Shown piece by piece: positions 44,697 to 56,617 of a stretch of 64,000 nt of DNA. The notes beneath the pieces are model-generated. The model did no database searches, was not told the origin of the DNA, and saw only the letters and a list, made by a program, of their open reading frames with translations. The number at the start of each line of letters is the position of its first letter. Within the stretch, counting starts at the first letter, position 1. The position numbers and the translations under genes were made by a program. This stretch comes from Phlyctochytrium arcticum (lineage: Eukaryota; Chytridiomycota; Chytridiomycetes; Chytridiales; Chytridiaceae), in the NCBI GenBank assembly GCA_025602905.1, contig JAHLKI010000043.1, forward strand, positions 103,860-167,859, read 5' to 3'.

Positions 44697-45137
44697 ATGC
44701 CTAGAACTCAGCTAGCTCCGTCCGTATTCTCGCGACTCTACAGGTTGCCGCTTCACCACCACCAACCATCTCAGGCCCTCTCCATCCGCAGCGCATCAAA
44801 CAGCTCAGGAGGAAAGCCCACTAAGCCCAACAACAACAAGGAGGAATCAGCAGCCCAACATTTCCATATCCCGGACGACGTGGCTCCCAGCCACGCGGGC
44901 CCCGAACCCGGCAAGGTCTCGAGCATCCCACCCGTCGGCAAAGGCATGGATCCCGACCATGAGGCCGTCTCGCTCAAGAACGAGGGGACGCATCCTAGAG
45001 TTTTGCTCGAGGATTGGAATGAGGGGGATGAGCCGGTTGGATCGGCGCATAGTTGTGGTTTTGGAGCGGCGGGTCGGGATCAAGGCAAGGAGGAGAAGAG
45101 CCGGGGCGAGGATGTCAAACGGGGATGGGTTGAGTGA
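44697..45137 (+). CDS. Small mitochondrial-type protein of unknown function
   Basis: One exon, 146 residues. The first 35 residues (PSVFSRLYRLPLHHHQPS, then IRSAS) are Arg/Ser/His rich without acids, a likely mitochondrial presequence. The rest is hydrophilic, rich in Gly, Pro, Lys and Glu, with no membrane helix: DPDHEAVSLKNEGTHPRVLL, EDWNEGDEPVGSAHSCGFG. No family recognised. A good TATA-like element lies 100 bp upstream. Start choice is clear: first ATG after the TATA element. Confidence 0.55.
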   Translation: MPRTQLAPSVFSRLYRLPLHHHQPSQALSIRSASNSSGGKPTKPNNNKEESAAQHFHIPDDVAPSHAGPEPGKVSSIPPVGKGMDPDHEAVSLKNEGTHPRVLLEDWNEGDEPVGSAHSCGFGAAGRDQGKEEKSRGEDVKRGWVE

Positions 45138-45379
45138 ATAGTTTTTGAAGTTAGTTGTGTGTGCTTGTATATAAAATGGAAGATATGTACATTGAATGGA
45201 AAAAATGGAAACATTTTGAAGTTCCGATATGGATGATGAATGTTACCCACTGATATAGAAAGGGTTGGGTATAGAAAGTGGCGATGCGATAGTTTACACG
45301 CTGGATACCGCTATTGCCGGACACGCTATTCGTAATGCAACGTGTTAGTCACAATATACATGAACCCATTCAGTTTCAG
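45138..45379. other. Short gap between converging genes
   Basis: AT-rich 3' flanks of the two neighbours; nothing else seen. Confidence 0.4.
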
Positions 45380-47203
45380 TCAACTTACCGGTGAGCGCGC
45401 GGGGGATGCTCGAAAGAGTGACTGGAGTGCCTTTGTCGACACGGGTTTGATTGATGGCGTAGCTTTTTTAGGAAAAGCCAGGGTTCGGCGAGGGGCGCTC
45501 TGAATTGCAGCATCCCATGTGGCCTTATTTTTTTGAATTACTTGTTCCAGAGGCTTTGGGGTATTTTGTGGTTGGGATGGGGCATGCGATGAAGCGCCCG
45601 ATCTTCGGATAGGCATGGTTTGGCTGCCATTGTATACACTCGGTTCGTATCTGTTCCGTTTGGGTGTTTCCGGAATGACAGTGTACTCATGTATCGACAG
45701 CGGCTGTGACGCTTCAGGACTGGGCGTCAATTCCTTGGACCAAGCGTCCGGTGACAGCGCACTGCTTTGATGATTCTCAGTAGGATCTGTCCTCCGCGCT
45801 GATGACTTGTTTTTACGTCGAGGGGTAGAACATGACTCTGAGAGCGAGCTGGATCGTCGCTGAACATGGGACGCAGGTATATCAATGGTTAAATCAGCAG
45901 GCGCCTGAGGATCAACGCTCTTCCGCCTCATCATCCGTTGTCGTTTCCGTGATGCTCGTTCCGGTGATTCGTCATCATGATCCAGCGTACGAAGAATGGT
46001 TGAGCCCGTAAACTGCAACTTCTTTCTCGCGCGTCTCTGCGTACTCCATTGGTGAGGCGACTCTTCATCGTCGCCAAAGAGAGTGGCTGCCATCTCCGCA
46101 TCATCCTCCAGCGCAGCACTATCAATCTTTCTTCTACTAGCTCGCCCGTCGGGAGACCCCACCAACGAAGATGTTGGACTCTCCTCGTAAGTATTGGTAA
46201 AAAATAAGCGCTTCCGTGGATCCACATCTTTCGTGAGTGGGTTGAGCTCATCGACTGCAATGCGGGGATTTCGAGTAGCTGAAAGAGGGCGAAGACGTCG
46301 TCGCTTGACATTTTTAGCAGTAAAGTCCAGCCCTTGTGGTAGCGCTTCCGTAATGGGGTATGGTGATGGGGGAGCGTGATTTGGAGATTTGGGTGATGAC
46401 ATTAGATCAGCTAGTGTTTGAGAGTTTTCAATGGTGGTTCTGTCTTGTTCCTCCGGACTTGTCAGATCAAACAGCTCCAAACTGAAAGAATCATTAGCTA
46501 TGATTATTTGGACAAGTGTAAAGACATAAACGGCCTTACCGCGAGGTATTGCTGACAGTAGGAGTTCTGTAAGGTGATGAAGCCACCATTGGGGATGTAG
46601 CTTTTGAATAGTCCTGTGGGCTGTTTTGTACACGCCTGCTTGACCTACGGAGTGTGCTGCTCCTGGAAAAAGAGACTCATTGAGTAAAGGCCATGAATTG
46701 ACAACTTCTCCATATTACCGTGTGGCTGGCGAGACTGTGTGATTAACAGATCTGACAGGCGTTGCAGGCTCCGAGAAGCCTTGAGGACTATCCAAAGCCT
46801 GTCGTTGGGGGGTAGAAGGATTCAAAGGCCTACTTTTAGGAAGTGTTAGTCAATGAAGCTGCGGATAAGTTTGAGCTCCAAATCCTCACTCCCAAATATC
46901 CACTGCATCCTCCGAATCAACAACATCAGGGCTCTTTGCCGTCAACGACGAAGCAAGCCTCTGGGATCGGACCGGAGATTTCTTGGGATATGCTTCCGTG
47001 GTTGCCCAACTGTAAGAAGATGGCGAGGTAACGTTTCGAAGCTTGACAGTGTAGTCTGTGTCTTGAACGGGAGTAGGTCGACCCTTTACGCGGGCAATAT
47101 CGCGTTCCAATCGTCGAAGAAACTTTGACTTTTCGGTAGATTTTCCCCGGGAGCCGTAAGTGACATTGACTCGCTTTGGCGTTGCATTGGCGAGCATCGA
47201 CAT
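45380..47203 (-). CDS. Disordered nuclear protein rich in Ser/Thr-Pro sites
   Basis: Exons 47203-46890, 46829-46719, 46662-46540 and 46481-45380 give 549 residues. The protein is nearly all disordered and basic, with many SP and TP sites (for example SPKSPNHAPPSPYP, TPSPEAS, PETPKR), the usual targets of cyclin-dependent kinases, and likely nuclear signals (NVKRRRLRP, RASRKRQRMMRRK). The N-terminus has KRVNVTYGSRGKSTEKSKFL followed by a helix (RRLERDIARV). I do not recognise the family; a chromatin or cell-cycle regulator is a fair guess from composition only. Introns are 56-60 nt and the frame closes. The tRNA-Lys lies 220 bp upstream on the other strand. Confidence 0.65.
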
Positions 47204-47422
47204 GGGTATGATTTGCGGTGGTCGTAACGGCGTGAGAAGCCAAGATTGTGTGTGCATCAGCAGCAAGCTGAGCCAAGGCAAACACCAATCGCGCAAGCCC
47301 CTCATTAGCTCACCAGCCACCTTCCCCCGCGGTTTTTTCAGTGATGGTGAGAAAAAAGTCGCGCAAACACACGAAAAAGTTTACCTTTCTCACTAGAAAA
47401 AACATTGCGCTTTTCATCAAAA

Positions 47423-47495
47423 GCCCGGTTAGCTCAATCGGTAGAGCGTGAGGCTCTTAACCTCAAGGTTGCGGGTTCGACCCCCGCATCGGGCT
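47423..47495 (+). tRNA. tRNA-Lys (anticodon CTT)
   Basis: 73 bases fold as a full cloverleaf. The acceptor stem pairs GCCCGGT with ATCGGGC. The D arm is GCTC...GAGC and the anticodon stem is TGAGG/CCTCA around loop CTCTTAA. The variable loop is AGGTT and the T arm GCGGG-TTCGACC-CCCGC. Anticodon CTT reads AAG. No intron and no encoded CCA. A T-rich stretch follows at about 47496-47504, fitting polymerase III termination. Confidence 0.97.
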
Positions 47496-48891
47496 CTCTT
47501 TTGGCCTCTGTCACTCTTCCTTTTGGCCGTTGGACGACATTTTTACCTCGGGTATGCGCGGGGGAAGCCAGTAAACAAATCAAGAAAACTACTACGACTA
47601 GTTTTTTAAGCGTTATCAGCACCATAGTCCCTACCACTATTAAGGCTGATCAGAGTCAACCCTCAACCTCGATACTGCTTTAGGTTAGCGGTCGAAGTCT
47701 TCAAGAATAGCAAACTTGTAGGTTCAGAGCAGAGAGCTGCCCACATATCCTCCCTTTTGACGGAGGTTTCAAACTTCGCTCGAGGGAAACTGAAGTTTTT
47801 CTCCGGATTCAAATCAAATCCACGAGTCTTGCTCAGCAGCTAGACCACGACGACAACATTCGAGCAGGCGGATGTCTGTCTATAGATCTGCGATGTTCTT
47901 CTCGTTGTTTTTGGCCGTATTCGCATCAGAATACAGTACTCGAGTATGCGCCAGATCCGCAAATTCGCATCAAAGATCTTCGGTGCAGAGTGGGCGCTGG
48001 GATTTCTTTTAGGTATGTTACGGAATAAAAGTTAGATCAGGAGGCAAGTTCAGAGGCGAGTTGTCGAAAATCCATGCGAAAATCCCAGGAATACCGCCCA
48101 TGTTGAGAGCGCGCCCGTTTCGCTATGACAGAAATGGTCGTGTCGTGTTTGAACCTGTTGAACCATTTTTGAACCGACACACACAGCGACCCGACCACTC
48201 GCCAGAGATGGCCAAGTTCTATCCACTTTTGGTGAGATGCTTTCCGCTTTCGGTCTCAATGACCATCTTTACGGGCATTTGGTTTTTTGCGGTGTTTCGC
48301 CGTGTTTCGCCGTGTTGAACCATTTTTGAACCGACACACATAACGACCCGACAACTCGCCAGAGATGGCCAAGTTCTATTTACTTTTGGTGAGATGCTTT
48401 CCGCTTTCGGTCTCAATGACCATCTTTACGGGGATTTGGTGATTCGCGGTGTTTCGTCTCAGGTTTCGTCTAGTGTTTCGCGGTGTTTCGTCTGGTGTTT
48501 CGTGGTGCTTCGTGGTGTTTGCTTCTTGGTGCAGACGCGTCGAAAAAGGCCAGTTTCTGGTCGAAATGCGTATCTTCAGGGGCACTGGCGAAACCAAGAT
48601 CGAGTCAAACCCAAGATCAGTTGACCTTCATCTTTTCGCGGATTCCTTCATGAACCAGCACACATTCCCGCATACATAGTACATGCACATGTAGTACATA
48701 CATCCAACGCAAATTTCCATATACATACCCCAGCGAGAGATACGAGAAAAATGCTTTCTGTGCAAAGTGACGTTTACAGGATTGACCGAGGTGAGGTCAA
48801 GATGGGAGAGTAGTGTATAAAGGCTGCCGGGCTCCAGGTACGAGTATCAGAAGTCCAATTTGTTCTTTCAAAATACGATATATCTGGCCAT
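47496..48891. other. Intergenic accessory stretch, 1.4 kb
   Basis: No gene with coding character was seen. It holds the duplicated 127-bp sequence and a GTGTTTCG-rich simple-sequence tract described separately. This is where the household gene order gives way to accessory DNA. Confidence 0.4.
48157..48440. repeat. 127-bp direct duplication with simple-sequence flank
   Basis: A 127-bp sequence occurs at 48157-48283 and again, with about nine changes, at 48314-48440. Both copies begin GTTGAACCATTTTTGAACCG and end near ATTTGGT. The spacer and the flank up to about 48520 are made of repeated GTGTTTCG-like units, so the copies may have spread by slippage or unequal exchange. Confidence 0.85.
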
Positions 48892-49890
48892 ATGACAATC
48901 CATCTCGACGACGACCAGCTGTGGGAAACCGACCACTCACGTTCTGCCCAGCAGGAACAAAGCACTCCCGATCATGAACGGCTGCTCCGGGCAGTGGATG
49001 AATTGTCCAAAGGGGACCCTCAGGAGAGAGATTATCTTTTATCGTTTGCCGGCGTGAGTAGATAGTGTCATTGAATGGTCTACTGCATGGATCTCATTAT
49101 GGGGTTTTCAGTTACCCCCGAACCTGATGTTCACCGAGATGATGGCGGCATTGCTCAGAATGGAAAAACGTGTAGAGGATATGACAAAAGGCATAGCAGA
49201 TATCAAGCGTAGGATGTGTTCCCAAAGCGGTGTACGCGAGACACTGTGCAAACAAATATCGGCCGTCACATCTGCCACAGCGCAGAGTCCTGTCGTCCGA
49301 GACTATTTGACGGCATCATGGAAAAATTGTTGCAAGAGAACGCCATCACTAGAGCCCAGTCGAATGATGATGCTTTTTGTGCCACTGTCTATCCAAAGAT
49401 TCGCCAGTCCTGGAGCAGTTCCAAGTCGAATTTGATGAAACGAGTGACTCGAACTCGTAATAGGAATGCGCCTTTAGACAAATTCGCCGCGACGGTTTTT
49501 GGAGTTTCAGTCGATTCAGTCAGGGAAAGCCATCGCCAGCGGGGTGCCCTCTTTCGTCACTTTCGTCGGCGGTACGACAAAGCAGAGGCTGAAAAGGATC
49601 TGAAGCGGGCAGATTGGCTTTTGCAAGGCGAGGATCCTAAAAAGAATCCATTCGACGAGAAGCGTCCGTCTTTTTGGACCATCTTCAACCAGGAACTTGG
49701 GAAATTTAGGAGGCAACCGGATAAGGGCGTGTGTGCCATTAGGGACATTGAGAATAAGGATATTGATACGTACAAGTATGGCCATGAAGAAGACGACGGT
49801 GCCGAGGAACATTCTTCTACCGGGGAACATGACGAATCTGACCATGGGTCGCAGCCTTATGAAGGATACAATAGTGCATTAGGTTTTTGA
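48892..49890 (+). CDS. Unknown accessory protein, 287 residues
   Basis: Exons 48892-49053, 49112-49208 and 49286-49890 close to 288 codons. Residues 1-60 are acidic, then a short coiled-coil-like helix (MMAALLRMEKRVEDMTKGI). The C-half begins LFDGIMEKLLQENAITRAQS and has a basic, helix-rich region (KSNLMKRVTRTRNRN, SVDSVRESHRQRGALFRHF) that could bind nucleic acid. The tail is acidic and Ser/His/Gly rich. The second intron (77 nt) has a GTAGGA donor. I do not recognise a family. Its place among repeats and the Crypton suggests a lineage-specific, perhaps mobile or expanded, gene family; that is inference. Confidence 0.6.
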
Positions 49891-52529
49891 TTGGAAATGT
49901 ACCCTGTATACCCCACTTTCTTCCCAATGCTTCTGTATACCTCTTTGTAACATGGGCTGAAAGTTTCCCCATCAGACTGCATTTTTCTTGGCGTGGGAAA
50001 ATAGAATACCGCTACTAGTCTGAACAACCCCGCGAGAAAAATCAACGTCTGTCAAACAGTTACACACAGCTTGTTGGCATCATGGACTTTATAGGGAAGG
50101 GAGCCTTCCCCCGCCTACCCAGCTCTGTGAAGAAAATACTATGAAATGGCCGACTTTGAAGGGGCAGGCAGGACTCTGACTTTCTCAAAAAAACTCCGGG
50201 GACGACCCAACAGATCGCCAGATACGGTCTGTTTCTATCTCTTTTGGGAGCGGCTTCCGCCCAAGCGAGTCGAAATGACTGACAATGAAGGGAGCTCCAA
50301 GGCGCTGCCCTCGAAAGAATTGCGTAGCTGCCAGTAGTACATGACGGCCTCCTCAGAGCCTCTTTTTAGTCAACTTCTAACCTGGTTTGGACGGCCGATC
50401 ACCCAATCTACCTTGCTTCGGAGGGCATGCGTCGTCAAATCGCCCAGATGATTCATCATTCATTTGTCACCCCAATCTACACGAGGGCTCCCCAATTAGC
50501 TGTACGCGCCCGTAAACGGGCTGTAAACAGTGCTGAGGGTTTACCCCATGATCGTTTCTGTCTATGATATGTTCAGCTTTTGCACATTGGTGTTCTTGTT
50601 TGATTCACAGGCATATGTGAGAGTTATGTTCAAATGGCATGTATTTGGCTACTCCACTGTATGTTCCTTGCTGATGTCAACTCTTATGTGGAAGCGGAAA
50701 TGTGAATCAAATCTCTTGTTGTCGTCTATTCGCCACTTTGCACATGTCCTTCGGTGTCGTTAGAATGATGTGTCTGGTTCCACTTCAATATGTGCTCCAA
50801 TACTACCTATGAAGAGTAATTTGTTTCTATCTGTTTTGAACATGTTTTTTTTCCAATTCTTTCGTCTCCGGTCGCTCTGTTATTGGATTTATTTATGTTC
50901 TATCGTGCAAATGTTTTTAAAGGTGAATTTATGTTCTATCATGCACATGTTTTGGAAGGTAAGCTGCTTTTTTTTTCAAACATCCCCGTTCCTTCATTCC
51001 TTTACTTCTTCCTCTCATCTCTGCTCGTTCATTTGTTGTGTTAAGAGAGAGATGTCTTGTACCTTTGCTGGATCTCCGTTCTTTCATTCTGGCATTCATA
51101 TGTTATTTGCCATCTATCTATGCTTTTTTCCACTTCTTTGGATCTTTCTTTGATTTACCTCGTGAGATTTTTGACGTTGATGTTTCAGAAGTGAGTCTTA
51201 TGAATGACTCAGAAAATTTTGGTTTGGTGCAACACTTCGGGGTAAACCCTAAGCACAGTATGTCCGTGTACAACAACGGTTTTGAAACGGTCTCAAAACC
51301 GTTTGGTTCACACGGGAACCCTCCCCTGCTTCTCGAAATGGATGAACACCCTCTGTATTGGGCCAGCAGTTTGCCAGAAACAGTAAAAACCGCGTCCTCG
51401 AAGGGTCGTTCCTATCGAAATAATGGGCTATTAATGGGCTTTTAATGGGTGTTACGTGACACAAGTAACACGTAGAATGCGATAAGGAGTTGTTGCGTGG
51501 AATCGAACAGTTCTCTGGTTCAGCTTCGACGAGACTTCGAGCGTATCTACATCCGTATTCATTTTTCCGATGAACAGTATCACGGTGTCTGCCGACGCGC
51601 TTGGCGATGGCAGCCATCGCCGATGGCCCAGGTATACGGTGGGTATTTAGGGTTTCGCCATAGCAAAATACTCCGCTGCCATCGGTATCAAGAGGGATGG
51701 CCTTCCTTATACCTTACCTCTCGACATTGATAGCTTTGCTGATCGCAAAATGGGAATTTTTACATTGACATTGAGCCCATGCATAAAATCGTTTCTCGTC
51801 GGCGGCTCCAAAATTATTGTAGAGTCAAAACGCTTTTAAAAATTCGCCAGAACCAGGGATGGTATATGAATCTAGCATATGCTGCCTGCATCGCCGGCCT
51901 ATTCCCACCTACCTGTATTCCCGAATCGCTCAACAGGTCGTGTTAACACTTCAGGTATTAGATTTCAAACACAAGGGCCTTGCGAGCCTTGCAAATATTT
52001 TTATTGGCTGAAGCAGACTATCATATAAGGCATTTGAATTGCTATGCATCGTTCAATCATGCCGATTCGCTATAGCAATTTGCACACACAAGGACCTGAG
52101 AAATCCTGTGACAAGATCAATCATTCAAAAAACAAACAGTATATTGGGAATGTTAAGCATTCCTTATTTGTCCAATTTCCACGCCTTGATTGGAAAACTT
52201 ATTTATTATCGCTTTCCGATGAGAACATCCCTCCCGGAGGCTCAGGTGGATATCTATATACAGCTGCTTCTCTGCCGGTGATTTCACAAGATACAGCTCC
52301 GTTTGATTTATAGGGTACAGGTATTAATCTACTCAAGTATGCCAGCATAGCATCGTATAATTGTGATGTTGGTACACCTTTCGAATATGAGAGGATAGAT
52401 GTTTAAAGTTAGACTTCTTCCGATTTGGTTCGTAAACGGACCAAGCGCGCAATCCAAATTTTTGGTCAAGTCCAGCGGAGTTCTGAGCGGAGTTGCTGTC
52501 AAAAGCCTTGCCTCGCTCAATTATCAACA
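49891..52529. other. Intergenic accessory stretch, 2.6 kb
   Basis: No convincing gene. The plus-strand frames at 50530-51150 are T-rich and look non-coding. A short tandem pair occurs at about 50893-50960 (ATGTTCTATCGTGCAAATGT and ATGTTCTATCATGCACATGT). The 5' end of the Crypton element may lie in here, but no boundary repeat could be fixed by eye. Confidence 0.4.
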
Positions 52530-55500
52530 ATGGCAAGGCAACAGTTCGACAAACCGCGCAAAAAGATAGCAGTTTTCCTTGCGAGGAAATGGAAGAATGC
52601 TGCAGAAGTCGCAAGACGGTTGGGGATCAAGGCCAATAACGTATATCGTTGGATGGGAGAAGGTATGAATTCTGCTGAAGATCGGGCGTCAAATCAGTCG
52701 ACTCAACTTACTCCAGCTCAATCCCAAGGTCAATCTCAGGATGATGAAACACATGGTCAGGCTCAGGGTGGAGCTCAAAATCAGCAGGATCAAGCTCAAG
52801 GTTCGCAGAGTGGTGAAAACCAACCCGGTCAAGATGAACAAGTCCGAAGTATGGAGGTGTTGCTGGGGCTGACCTGCTCTCAGCGCACTGATGCGGAGAA
52901 CATCCATGTTTTCTTGGAAGGAAATCACGCAGTGTTGGCCAGTGATCAAAACACGGCAAGTACAACACCTCTTAATCCGCTGGAAACGTTGTTACATCAA
53001 GAGGAAATGGAAAGTTGGTTTATGGAAACTGTCGACGAACAGCTTCTGGCAACAATTAACCAAGTGGCTAATGTGCAAGTTCCAGGTGAATCCCAATATG
53101 GACCGCATCCTTCATCAAAAATAGCTAAATTTTGTTTGTTTACCTCCAGATAACGTCCTTGCTGAATTTACCGACATTGTTAATATGACCGATCATGACC
53201 TCCCGGAGGCTGCAACGGCAATTTTGGTGAACACCATGGGATTCGCCCGCGACATTCGACAAGGCATTCGCACCGAAAGCACCAATAGGAACTGGAACCC
53301 AAGGAAGGAAAAATTCATGGTAGAGAAATTGGCCAAGTCACTGAATTTCCTCATACTGAGCATTCTATAACTTAGCTATTCTATCTCAAGTATGCCCATG
53401 TAGCCCAAACCAGGGAGCACCCGGAGGGTATAGATGAGGAGGAAATGAAGCGCTTATACCGCCAAGCAGTCTTAGTTAGCGCGCAGAAGATTCTGACGTG
53501 GATACGGTAGGGATGAGATTTTGTCTAAATCGTTGCCCACTCTCATAAATTTCTCACCATGTATGTAGCTTCGATAGTCTTAAAACTAATCCCAACCTTG
53601 GCTATGAGAGTATCAACGCGGATATCAAAGCAGCCCAGGATTTGTGGCGGGACCAGAATACAGGTCACAGATCACCGTTTCCTGACCCCAAGGAAGATAC
53701 TTTCATAAAGGCATTTAAGAAGAAGTTTCAACGGAGACAGGGGGAGCTCAATAACGCCTTGTTCGCGGACAAAGCTATCGACACCATCAAAGACGGGTAC
53801 AATAAGCAGGAGTTCATCGAAATATCGAAGAGCTTGTTTGAAAACAATTTTGGCGTGCCATCTGCCGATATGTATTACCAACGAGCTGTCGTCATGTCGT
53901 TGCACATGATTATGGGTAGGTCCGAGGATATTGTCAACGCCAAGTTATCAGATCTGATGCTCCAATCGGTAAATATGAATATCCCTTTTCAGATTTGAGA
54001 ATGTCATTTGACGCAACTTTTTTCATAGTACGGTGATGAGCAGCCTCTTCCAATGAAAGCCGTGCTGATTAACGTGCGGAGCTCGAAGACTAACACTGCG
54101 GCCCGCTTAGAGACGGGCATCGGAATGCGGGCAGCGGATCCGATTGCGTGCTTGCCAAACGCCCTAGCCTGCTATTTCTTCAATATGTTCACTATCCAGC
54201 AAATCGATTGGCCCGATCTGTCGAGAAAGGAGAGGTGATACAATGTTTCGCTCTTTGGCTGCCGGTATAACGTTCACTATTCATTCATTAAGAAAATCCT
54301 TCACGCGAATGAGATCTTTGCCAGCCACGTTACGCATACCATGAGGAAATCTGCGGCGCGTATATGCCAGACGGCGGGTTGCTCCTTTGAGGCTATCCGT
54401 GTGCACGGCCGTTGGTGCGGCGATCAATTGCAGAATCGGTACTTAGCTCCTGAGTCCTTATCAACCACACGAACACTTGCAGGGTACCCAAAAGACGGCG
54501 GTGGCTGCTGGAACAAGCGCCAATTGCTGGAACCCCCGCTTGATTTATGTAAGATGGTATTCCCCAAGGTGAGTGCATTTTTAATCATGTTGGGCCGATA
54601 AGAATTTCTCACATCCCATTCTTGTAGCTCGACGAGATCAGAGCCGTTGCAAACTCTTCCAGCGATCGAGCAGCTAAGGCGTTTGTTGAAATGATGGACT
54701 GGCTCGCGGTCGTTTTTTTGCAGGACGCCCCCACCTTGAAAAGCCAATATCCAAACTTGAGCCTTTGGAGGCATTCTTTGTTTTCAAGTGACGCATGGAT
54801 TCAGTGGGAGACGGATCTGCTTTTCGCCATGGAAAATACTGAGTGTCCCTCAATCATGCGAGTCCATTCAGTTATTCCTGACTTGCAGGGGGTTTTAGGC
54901 TCAATCTCCGTTGAATTGGCCAGCAACACGGCCAGGTCGGTAGCAGCTTTCCAACAGTTATTTGGAGCAGTTGGCAACATTGAAAGGGCAATTACGCCAG
55001 TATTACCGCGCTTAGATCGCATTGATTCTCGAATGGCTGATTAGAGTCTTCAACTAAATTCTATGAATTCAGTCGTGCATTCCATTCAGGCCGCATTTCG
55101 ACAAATTCACCAGATCACATCACCTTTTGTTGAGCAAGGGCAGCCGCACCTCTTTACATCCGCCGGACAAGGGACAAGCGCGAGCGCAGAAGGTATCTAT
55201 TAAAACTGTGTTTTCAATTTGTTTCGAGGGCTCATTGCCTTTGCAGGATTCTCCACGCTTGGCCCAACCTTGGGCAGCGCAAGCTCTGGCACCGCTACTG
55301 GCAACGCTGCTACCGCTGCCACGGCCTCTGCCTCTGCTGGTAGTGCTGCTACCCCAACTGCTGCTGGTGCTGCCGGTACTGCTGGTACCGCTGCTTCAAC
55401 GGCTGCTGGTGCCTCTGGCACTACCACCTCCGGAACCCTGCATCCGCCCCGACCAAGTCATGTTTACGTTAATGCCACAGATATTGGGACGGTAGTGGAT

Positions 55501-55863
55501 CTTTTTCTGGAGTTCGACGTGGGATGGAAAGGGGGGCCTGCCATTCGGGCACTTGAGGCAGCTAAGAACCTGAATCCCGCTCTTAATTGGCACGGGACCA
55601 AGGAAATGGGCGGACACGCAAATTGCAAAGCTTGGATCCGCAGAAAGTTTATTATCAAGGGCATTCAGAAGATTGCTAGGGAGAAGAATATCCCTGAATC
55701 TGACGTGGCAGTGCGACTGGAAAACAAGCGACTTAGTGAGATTCGCAACAAAAAACACAAACTGAGGAAAGGCTCGACCTTAAACAGCATGAACGACTTG
55801 TTTAAGGCAGGCGGAGCACCGCTCGCCGAATGGTTGGACAGCCATCACTTGGGGAGAGCCTAG
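52530..55863 (+). mobile_element. Crypton-type tyrosine-recombinase transposon (coding part)
   Basis: Cryptons move through a tyrosine recombinase and lack terminal inverted repeats. The coding part here shows the recombinase active-site residues and a GCR1_C-like DNA-binding domain at the C-end, the pair typical of fungal Cryptons. Element ends were not found: these elements leave only very short direct repeats. Two stop codons interrupt the frame, so this copy is probably not autonomous. Confidence 0.85.
52530..55863 (+). pseudogene. Crypton tyrosine recombinase, broken by two in-frame stop codons
   Basis: Seven exons (52530-53085, 53150-53319, 53391-53506, 53569-53968, 54029-54568, 54628-55192, 55247-55863) sum to 2,964 nt, a whole number of codons. 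The N-end has a helix-turn-helix (AAEVARRLGIKANNVYRWM), then a Gln-rich linker. Active-site candidates: Arg in IMGRSEDIVNAKLSD, Lys in SSKTNTAARLETG, His and Arg in VTHTMRKSAAR, His in VHGRW, Tyr in QNRYLAPE. A coiled-coil part and an Ala/Gly/Thr-rich linker lead to the GCR1_C-like domain (TVVDLFLEFDVGWKGGPAIR). TGA at 54236-54238 lies between the Lys and His boxes. TAG at 55042-55044 lies in the coiled-coil part. Coding character runs on in the same frame after both, so these look like nonsense mutations. A 90-nt intron could instead remove the TGA; none is evident for the TAG. Confidence 0.8.
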
Positions 55864-56617
55864 TGATGAGTAGGTCTTTACCTTGGTCATTTCTTAATCC
55901 GCAGCCGGTCTATTTTCAAGCGCGCGTTCTTTTTCTATCTACGACCCTCCACTTTTTACTCTTTCTGCTTTACATTCACTTTCTACTCTCTTTCGATAGG
56001 TTACCCATTTGACTAGACTGCCCTTTCGACTAGACTGCCCTTTTTTAACTAGCCCTTTTCTATACTCCCCTGCCTTTCTTTTACATTGATTTAGTAGCCA
56101 TATCTTTTCATTACATTACATTCACCTGTCTCTGTTGTATTTTCACATTTGATATGGATATCGGGATATCTGCTGGGCTTTCTTTAAGTAAATGATGACC
56201 ATGAAAAGACAACTTGTTTATTTTGTGTACGATGCTACTACGATGATTTGTAGCTGGCTAGTATGAGTGAGCTGTCAATCATTGTATAAATTCATGATGT
56301 GCTACGTAAGGTACATATGTAGGAATCTTTTTCCTCAACATTGGAATATGAAGGAGAGTGTAGCCATTTTCACGTTCAGCACTATAGTCTACCGTATCCT
56401 CCTCTGTCAGGGTGTATTTTCCGCGAGTATTAGAGAACCGATGGCCAGCTCCCTCAAAACCTGGTAACTTGCGTGCCGAGAGGCTTAGCCTTGCCTTAGA
56501 CTGAATGGCACGCGATGGCGTGCCACCCCGCTACCGCGATCCTCTTATATACTCAAACAGTATCTCAGTGTATAGATGTAAAAAAAAACGAGTGTGGGGC
56601 TTGCGCAGTACGGAGGG
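55864..56617. other. Non-coding stretch after the Crypton
   Basis: T/C-rich first part (possible untranslated end of the Crypton), then mixed sequence. No gene recognised. Confidence 0.4.

Noticed and set aside
50530..51445. Phe/Ser-rich plus-strand ORFs
   Set aside because: T-rich sequence yields long open frames by chance; no conserved motif or exon pattern.
51449..51471. Short inverted repeat GTGTTAC/GTAACAC
   Set aside because: Seven-base arms with a nine-base loop are expected by chance in this length of DNA.
54235..54324. 90-nt intron removing the first Crypton stop
   Set aside because: The frame stays open and protein-like on both sides (LFGCRYNVHYSFIKKILHAN), which suggests coding sequence rather than intron; still possible, so kept as an alternative only.
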